Part shown: in pieces, positions 25,266 to 29,249 of the stretch | Layout of the letters: every line of letters starts with the position of its first letter | Position numbering within the stretch: the stretch's first letter is position 1 | NCBI GenBank assembly: GCA_002314935.1 | Contig: DCHW01000009.1 | Coordinates: 16,025-45,273 of the forward strand | Length of the DNA stretch: 29,249 nucleotides | From: Clostridiales bacterium UBA1742 | GTDB taxonomy: Bacteria; Bacillota; Clostridia; TANB77; CAG-508 | Direction of reading: 5' to 3' | Translations under genes and position numbers: made by a program | The notes under the pieces: model-generated | What the model saw: only the letters and a program-made list of their open reading frames with translations | The model's database searches: none | What the model was told of the DNA's origin: nothing

Positions 25266-25285
25266 GCTTGTGCTACAAGGCTTTT
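25262..25285 (-). terminator. Probable terminator of tilS
   Basis: The stem AAAAGC-TTGT with ACAA-GCTTTT (25262-25271 and 25275-25285, one bulged base) has a 3-nt loop and lies directly behind the tilS stop codon. Its T-run is short, so read-through into ftsH is likely. Confidence 0.5.
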
Positions 25286-25286
25286 C

Positions 25287-26279
25287 TTACGGAACATTAT
25301 GGTTTGGTATAAAAAAAATTTTTTTATTTTTTACTAAAATTTTAATATTTTTATTTGGAATTAAAAATTTATTACCTATATTATTATTGCATAATTTTAT
25401 AATATCATCTATATTTATTTTTTCTATTCCATCTACTGTACCAATTACTTTATTTATAGTATATAATATTAATCTTTGTTTTATTACTAAATTTAATTTG
25501 TTAAATTCTCTTAGTTTTAAAGCTATAGGTTCATTTCCTTCATTACTTAATAATCTTTCATATTCTTTTTCTGTAATTTCTTTTAAATATTCATCTTCTA
25601 ATGTCGCTACATCAGATAACCTATTTACTGTTTTTATAATATTGGGATTAAACTCTTGTTTTATATAGGGAATTACTATATTACGGACTTTATTTCTTGT
25701 ATAAATATTTTCCAAATTAGATTTATCTATTTTTGGAGTTAATTTATTAGCATCACAATATTTTTCTATTTCGCTTCTTTCTATTTCTATAAGTGGTCTA
25801 ATAAATCTATTATCTCTTATTGCTTCTATTCCTTTTAATCCAGAAATTCCACTACCTCTTAAAATATTCATTAATACCGTTTCTACTTTGTCATTACTAT
25901 TGTGTGCAGTTGCAATTTTGTTAGAACCAGTTTTTTGTAAAATTTCCTCAAAAAATGCATATCTAATATTTCTTCCAGTTTCTTCTGTTCCCATTTTTCT
26001 TTGTTCTGCAATTTTTATTACATCAATTTTTTTTATGTAACATTCTACATTTATTTGCTCACAAAATTTTTTTACATATTCTGTTTCCATGTCTGCTTCT
26101 TCTCTAATCATATGGTTAATATGAGCAACACAAATATTAAAATTTAATTTGTCTTTTAATATATTTAAAACATGTAACAAGCAAATTGAATCTGGTCCAC
26201 CTGATACTCCGATAACTATTTTATCTCCACTTTTTATTAAATTATATTTATTTATTGTATTTAAAATTTTTTCTTTCAT
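25287..26279 (-). CDS. tilS: tRNA(Ile)-lysidine synthase, short form
   Basis: Converts the wobble cytidine of the CAU-anticodon isoleucine tRNA to lysidine so that it reads AUA, a codon used heavily in this AT-rich genome. The N-terminal PP-loop ATPase motif SGGPDS is at residues 25-30, followed by AHINHMIREEA (about 53-63), GTEETGRNIRYAFFEE and TAHNSNDKVETVLMNILRGSG (about 124-144). The protein has 330 residues against about 460 in Bacillus subtilis and lacks most of the C-terminal TilS_C domain, as in several short-form homologues. No Shine-Dalgarno precedes ATG 26279, and the -10 box ends only 7 nt before it, so the message is probably leaderless. Product identity is secure; the initiation mode is inference. 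Confidence 0.93.
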   Translation of the reverse strand: MKEKILNTINKYNLIKSGDKIVIGVSGGPDSICLLHVLNILKDKLNFNICVAHINHMIREEADMETEYVKKFCEQINVECYIKKIDVIKIAEQRKMGTEETGRNIRYAFFEEILQKTGSNKIATAHNSNDKVETVLMNILRGSGISGLKGIEAIRDNRFIRPLIEIERSEIEKYCDANKLTPKIDKSNLENIYTRNKVRNIVIPYIKQEFNPNIIKTVNRLSDVATLEDEYLKEITEKEYERLLSNEGNEPIALKLREFNKLNLVIKQRLILYTINKVIGTVDGIEKINIDDIIKLCNNNIGNKFLIPNKNIKILVKNKKIFFIPNHNVP

Positions 26280-26286
26280 AAGCGAT

Positions 26287-26315
26287 ATTATATCATTTTA
26301 TTAATTTAAGTTCAA
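26287..26315 (-). promoter_or_regulatory. Promoter of tilS, placing the transcript start at the ATG
   Basis: Minus-strand TTGAAC (26310-26315), 17-bp spacer, TATAAT (26287-26292). The expected start near 26280 leaves a leader of about 0-2 nt. Confidence 0.7.
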
Positions 26316-26321
26316 GAAAAT

Positions 26322-26350
26322 TTGTATATTATGTAAATTTATGATATACT
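26322..26350 (+). promoter_or_regulatory. Promoter of the lipoprotein gene
   Basis: Plus-strand TTGTAT (26322-26327), 17-bp spacer, TATACT (26345-26350). It is divergent from the tilS promoter. Confidence 0.5.
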
Positions 26351-26397
26351 TATTTTACATTTTTAACCAAAAATAAAAAACACAGGAGGGAATTTAC

Positions 26398-26925
26398 ATG
26401 AAAAAAATCTTATTATTTTTGGTTTTAGCACTAATTTTTTCTTTAGCAGGTTGCTCATTTACAACATACTCTAAGGAAAAAGCTTCTGAAATTACACCCA
26501 CTACCAGTCAAACAATAACTATTAACACAACAATGAAAGACTGGATAAAAAATTGCTTAGAACAAGGGAAAACAGATATACTTTCTTTTAATTCTTCTGA
26601 AACTATATATGATGTAACTTCATATTTTCAGCAAGAACTTTCAAAAAGCACAAAAAAACCTTGCTATTTTGCAATTTTTAAAACAAAAGATGGAATATTA
26701 AATATGGAAATCTGCTATGATGGTATAACATTGGATGATATCCTTACTAGCTATTCCTTTGAAGAGCATGACGAATGTTTCTTTATCATAAGAACAAAAT
26801 CTACTCTAAATGAAATTTCAGAAAAAATTTCTGAAATCCACGGAAAAAACACTGATTTTTCTGTGTGTACAACAGAAATTAAAGATGGAAATCGTATTTA
26901 CTATAAAGTTAATATTATCTCCTAA
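26398..26925 (+). CDS. Putative lipoprotein of unknown function
   Basis: The only clear gene on the plus strand, 175 residues. A lipoprotein signal peptide ends in the lipobox LAGC with Cys 19, so it should be lipidated by Lgt and anchored outside the membrane. The rest (about 45-175) is a compact alpha/beta-like domain with TMKDWIKNCLEQGKTD, then CYFAIFKTKDGILNMEICYD and ISEIHGKNTDFSVCTTE. It contains three further cysteines that could form disulphides. I recognise no family. ATG follows AGGAGGG at 26383-26389. It is monocistronic between its own promoter and a terminator shared with dnaB. Confidence 0.85.
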   Translation: MKKILLFLVLALIFSLAGCSFTTYSKEKASEITPTTSQTITINTTMKDWIKNCLEQGKTDILSFNSSETIYDVTSYFQQELSKSTKKPCYFAIFKTKDGILNMEICYDGITLDDILTSYSFEEHDECFFIIRTKSTLNEISEKISEIHGKNTDFSVCTTEIKDGNRIYYKVNIIS

Positions 26926-26930
26926 AAAAC

Positions 26931-26954
26931 ACCGACATGTTTTAAACATGCCGG
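26931..26954. terminator. Bidirectional terminator between the lipoprotein gene and dnaB
   Basis: Arms ACCGACATGTTT and AAACATGCCGGT (26931-26942 and 26943/44-26955) have T-runs on both sides. The single A/C mismatch on the plus transcript becomes a G-U pair on the minus transcript, so it should be stronger for dnaB. Confidence 0.85.
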
Positions 26955-26961
26955 TATTTTT

Positions 26962-28293
26962 TTAATCCATATATTTTTCTATATTTACAAATTTAGTATA
27001 ATTTCCAAGCCATAATAATTCTACTGTTCCTGTTGAACCTGCTCTATGTTTTGCAAGTATTACTTCTGCAATGTTCTTTTTTTCTGTATCCGGGTTATAA
27101 TAGTCATCTCTATATAAAAACATTACTATATCAGCATCTTGCTCTATTGCTCCAGACTCGCGCAAATCTGAAAGCATTGGTCTATGGTCTTGTCTTGCTT
27201 CTGCTGCCCTTGATAGCTGTGATAATGCAATTACAGGTATATCTAATTCTTTAGCAAGAATTTTTAATGATCTACTTATTTCAGAAATTTCTTGTTCACG
27301 ACTTGAATTTTTTTTGCCATTTCCTTGAATTAATTGTAAATAATCTATTACTATTAATCCAACATTTTTTTCTAATTTCAATTTTCTACATTTTGCTCTA
27401 ATTTCTGTTACTGTAATACCTGGTGTATCATCTATATAAATTGGTGCTTCTGAAAGTGGTCCTAAAGCTGTTGCCAATTTCACCCAATCATCTTCTTCTA
27501 TTTTTCCAGTTCTTATTTTATTGCTATCTACCATTGCCTCACTACACAAAATTCTGTTTACTAACTGGCTCTTAGACATTTCTAAGTTAAATATTGCAAC
27601 TGGAACTTTTGCTTGCATTGCTGCATTTGTTGCTATATTTAATGCAAAAGCAGATTTACCCATTGCAGGTCTTGCTGCAACCAAAACCAAATCTGAATTG
27701 TGTAATCCGGCTGTTTTATAATCTAAATCAGCAAATCCTGTAGGAACACCAGTTATCGGTTCTTTCTGATTATATAACTTTTCTATTTCCGAAAATGTTT
27801 CTACTAAAATATCTTTTAATGGTGAAAAACCTTTTTGATTTTTACTTTGCATTATTTCAAAAATTCTTTTTTCAGCTTGATCCATAATAGAATCAACTTC
27901 TTCAGTTTCTGCATATCCTAAATCAATTAACTCATTTGCTGTTTTTATTAAATTTCTAAGTATTGCTTTTTCTTCAACAATCTTTATGTATTTATCTACA
28001 TTTGCTGTTGTTGGAACTTTGTCTGGTAATACAGCTAAATATTCTAGTCCTCCAACATTTTCAAATTTGCCTACAGAAACCAATTCAGATTTTACTGTTA
28101 TTATATCAACAGGTTCTGCCCTATTATATAAACTTAAAATTGCCTCGAAAATTATTTTATTATCTTGCCTATAAAAATCATCTGATTTTAAAACTTCTAT
28201 TGCATCTATTACTGCATCTTTATCAGTTAACATACTTCCCAAAATTGCCTGTTCAGCTTCTATATCATGTGGTGGAATTTTACCTAAATCCAT
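26962..28293 (-). CDS. dnaB: Replicative DNA helicase
   Basis: The hexameric helicase (called DnaC in Bacillus subtilis) that unwinds DNA at the fork. The 443-residue protein has the N-terminal DnaB domain (IPPHDIEAEQAILGSML near the start). The RecA-like C-terminal domain follows, with Walker A ARPAMGKSAFALNIA (about 206-220), Walker B region LIVIDYLQLIQG, arginine-finger region LSQLSRAAEARQDHRPMLSD, and LRESGAIEQDADIVMFLYRD. I prefer ATG 28293, 8 nt after AAGGAG; the ATG two codons earlier (28299) is too close to that element. It follows rplI by 17-23 nt, the standard rplI-dnaB pair. The gene contains an in-frame CGC at 27160-27162, so the CGN box is not wholly abandoned. Confidence 0.97.
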   Translation of the reverse strand: MDLGKIPPHDIEAEQAILGSMLTDKDAVIDAIEVLKSDDFYRQDNKIIFEAILSLYNRAEPVDIITVKSELVSVGKFENVGGLEYLAVLPDKVPTTANVDKYIKIVEEKAILRNLIKTANELIDLGYAETEEVDSIMDQAEKRIFEIMQSKNQKGFSPLKDILVETFSEIEKLYNQKEPITGVPTGFADLDYKTAGLHNSDLVLVAARPAMGKSAFALNIATNAAMQAKVPVAIFNLEMSKSQLVNRILCSEAMVDSNKIRTGKIEEDDWVKLATALGPLSEAPIYIDDTPGITVTEIRAKCRKLKLEKNVGLIVIDYLQLIQGNGKKNSSREQEISEISRSLKILAKELDIPVIALSQLSRAAEARQDHRPMLSDLRESGAIEQDADIVMFLYRDDYYNPDTEKKNIAEVILAKHRAGSTGTVELLWLGNYTKFVNIEKYMD

Positions 28294-28316
28294 TTTCATA
28301 TCTCCTTGATTTTATT

Positions 28317-28766
28317 TTATTTATCTGCTAATATATTTATCTTTAGTTTTCCAACTACTCCATCTCCAAACCTAATATCTACTGAAAAAATTCCTATGTT
28401 TTTTATTGTCTCTTTTAACATAAATTTCTTTTTATCTATATTAATATTATGTTTGCTTTTTAATGCTTCTGCAATTTCTTTTGAAGTTACTCCTCCAAAT
28501 ATTTTTCCATTTTCTCCTGCTTTTACAACTATTTCTAATGTAATTTCATCTATCTTTTTTGCAATTTTTTTATTTTCTTCTATTTCTAATTCTTTTTTAT
28601 GTGCTTTAGAATCATTTTTAGCTTGTAATTTTAACAAATTATCTTTTGTAGCTTCTACAGCTAAATTCTTTGGGAATAAAAAATTTCTAGCATATCCATC
28701 ATTTGCATTTATTATTTCATCTTTTTTACCAACATTTTTAATATCACTTAATAAAATAACCTTCAT
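28317..28766 (-). CDS. rplI: 50S ribosomal protein L9
   Basis: A 149-residue L9: N-terminal domain MKVILLSDIKNVGKKDEIIN with GYARNFLFPKNLAVEAT (about residues 25-41). The long connecting helix is rich in K and E (about 42-75). The C-terminal domain contains GKIFGGVTSKEIAEALK (about 87-103) and DIRFGDGVVGKLKI. L9 binds 23S rRNA near the L1 stalk and supports translational fidelity and frame maintenance, which is notable beside the proposed frameshifting here. Full length, no gaps. First gene of rplI-dnaB. ATG follows AGAGGG. Confidence 0.97.
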   Translation of the reverse strand: MKVILLSDIKNVGKKDEIINANDGYARNFLFPKNLAVEATKDNLLKLQAKNDSKAHKKELEIEENKKIAKKIDEITLEIVVKAGENGKIFGGVTSKEIAEALKSKHNINIDKKKFMLKETIKNIGIFSVDIRFGDGVVGKLKINILADK

Positions 28767-28798
28767 AAAAATCCCTCTTTTATAATTTATTTTTTGCT

Positions 28799-28827
28799 AT
28801 TTTATCACACAATTATATAAATATCAA
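28799..28827 (-). promoter_or_regulatory. Promoter of rplI-dnaB
   Basis: Minus-strand TTGATA (28822-28827), 17-bp spacer, TAAAAT (28799-28804). Confidence 0.6.
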
Positions 28828-28854
28828 TCTATATTTTCCTTTCAAAAAGAAAGA

Positions 28855-28877
28855 CCCTCACGGTATAGCCGTGAGGG
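28855..28877 (-). terminator. GC-rich terminator of the right-edge gene
   Basis: A perfect 9-bp GC-rich stem CCCTCACGG/CCGTGAGGG (28855-28863 with 28869-28877), 5-nt loop, followed on the minus strand by TCTTTCTTTTT. It is clearly richer in GC than the other terminators in the window. Confidence 0.85.
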
Positions 28878-28885
28878 CAGTTAGG

Positions 28886-29137
28886 TTAATTTGTAATTTT
28901 GAACGTTAAAATCAAAAAATCATAAAGAAATTTGCTTTCATGTGTAGCGTTCAATTGTTTCTCCAGTTTTTCTTCAATTTCCGCAGTCATATCAAAAAAT
29001 GGATAACCAATATAGGGTTGTTCTGAGTTTAATGTTAATATTGCTGAATTTTCTTTAATAACAATATTTACCTCAGCGTTGTAACCGTACCGTTTAAAAA
29101 TTTCAGATACTGTAGACTTTATAGCCTCCCTATCCAT
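28886..29137 (-). CDS. Small unknown protein with atypical codon use
   Basis: I do not recognise this 83-residue protein. It looks cytoplasmic: a mixed alpha/beta N-terminal part (SEIFKRYGYNAEVNIVIKEN, residues 11-30) and a charged helix (AEIEEKLEKQLN, about 52-63), with no signal peptide or cysteines. ATG follows a very good AAAGGAGGG. Codons differ from the neighbours (AGG, several GAG, CTG, AAC, TAC, GCG). It contains the only in-frame CGG (29092-29090, Arg 16) outside the two frameshift sites. If CGG forced a +1 shift here, the product would end after seven more codons. Together with its GC-rich terminator this suggests a recent arrival, or else shows that CGG can be read as Arg. It is a self-contained unit with an operator-like palindrome at its promoter. 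Confidence 0.75.
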   Translation of the reverse strand: MDREAIKSTVSEIFKRYGYNAEVNIVIKENSAILTLNSEQPYIGYPFFDMTAEIEEKLEKQLNATHESKFLYDFLILTFKITN

Positions 29138-29168
29138 CTTAACCCTCCTTTCTATTTTAGTTCTTTTT

Positions 29169-29197
29169 ATTATACATCATTTTTTATGCTTAGTAAA
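29169..29197 (-). promoter_or_regulatory. Promoter of the right-edge gene
   Basis: Minus-strand TTTACT (29192-29197), 17-bp spacer, perfect TATAAT (29169-29174). Confidence 0.65.
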
Positions 29198-29206
29198 TAT
29201 ATTTAC
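29193..29206. promoter_or_regulatory. 14-bp perfect palindrome over the -35 box (putative operator)
   Basis: GTAAATATATTTAC is its own reverse complement and covers five of the six -35 bases, a typical position for a dimeric repressor. The binding protein is not in the window. Confidence 0.55.
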
Positions 29207-29249
29207 CCAATTTTTGTTTTAAACTATGAAGGTTAGTCAAACATATGTC

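Noticed and set aside
1..29249. CRISPR arrays, tRNA or rRNA genes, insertion sequences
   Set aside because: No regularly spaced repeats, cloverleaf-type sequences, conserved rRNA segments or transposase motifs were found on either strand.

Overview
The window is very AT-rich (GC-rich stretches are confined to a few hairpins) and reads as the chromosome of a strictly anaerobic, low-GC Bacillota, most likely an uncultured gut-type Clostridia. The evidence is a complete HydABC-type [FeFe] hydrogenase set, a Spo0E-like phosphatase, the YfmF/YfmH pair of M16 peptidase homologues, strong AGGAGG ribosome binding sites and sigma-A promoters. Almost every gene lies on the minus strand. No tRNA, rRNA, CRISPR array or insertion sequence was seen.

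Layout in plus coordinates (transcription of minus-strand genes runs right to left). 25-751: an orphan VirB2/TrbC-like pilin and a 55-residue Spo0E-like gene. 927-6564: probable operon rpsU-yqeY-GT-C-like membrane protein-yfmF-yfmH-lgt, driven by a perfect TTGACA-N17-TATAAT promoter. 6568-7624: prs with its own promoter. 7677-15429: rpoB-rpoC with a long rpoB leader, apart from the usual ribosomal-protein cluster. 15530-16205: an L,D-transpeptidase. 16267-21116: hydC-hydB-(membrane-anchored unknown)-hydA. 21103-23291: a cohesin-like surface protein and an unknown exported protein with a perfect consensus promoter. 23305-26315: tilS and ftsH. 26322-26954: a plus-strand lipoprotein. 26931-28827: rplI-dnaB. 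28855-29206: a small, compositionally different gene under a palindrome-overlapped promoter.

The most striking observation: two conserved genes, rpoC and the L,D-transpeptidase, are each split by one extra C, and the two sites are the same. Both read NGA-CGG-A in the zero frame within the shared heptamer GACGGAA. Skipping the C (CGG A -> GGA) restores the conserved protein in both: SGAR-G-N in RpoC and GFG-G-SWMGLN in the transpeptidase. Reading about 8,800 codons of the other genes by eye, I found no other in-frame CGG in any host-like gene. The one remaining in-frame CGG is in the atypical gene at the right edge. The pattern fits an unassigned or hard-to-read CGG codon used as a +1 recoding signal, including in the essential beta' subunit of RNA polymerase. 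Sequencing error is the main competing explanation. It is weakened, but not excluded, by the identical non-homopolymer context and by the same heptamer occurring on the other strand inside rpoC without any indel.
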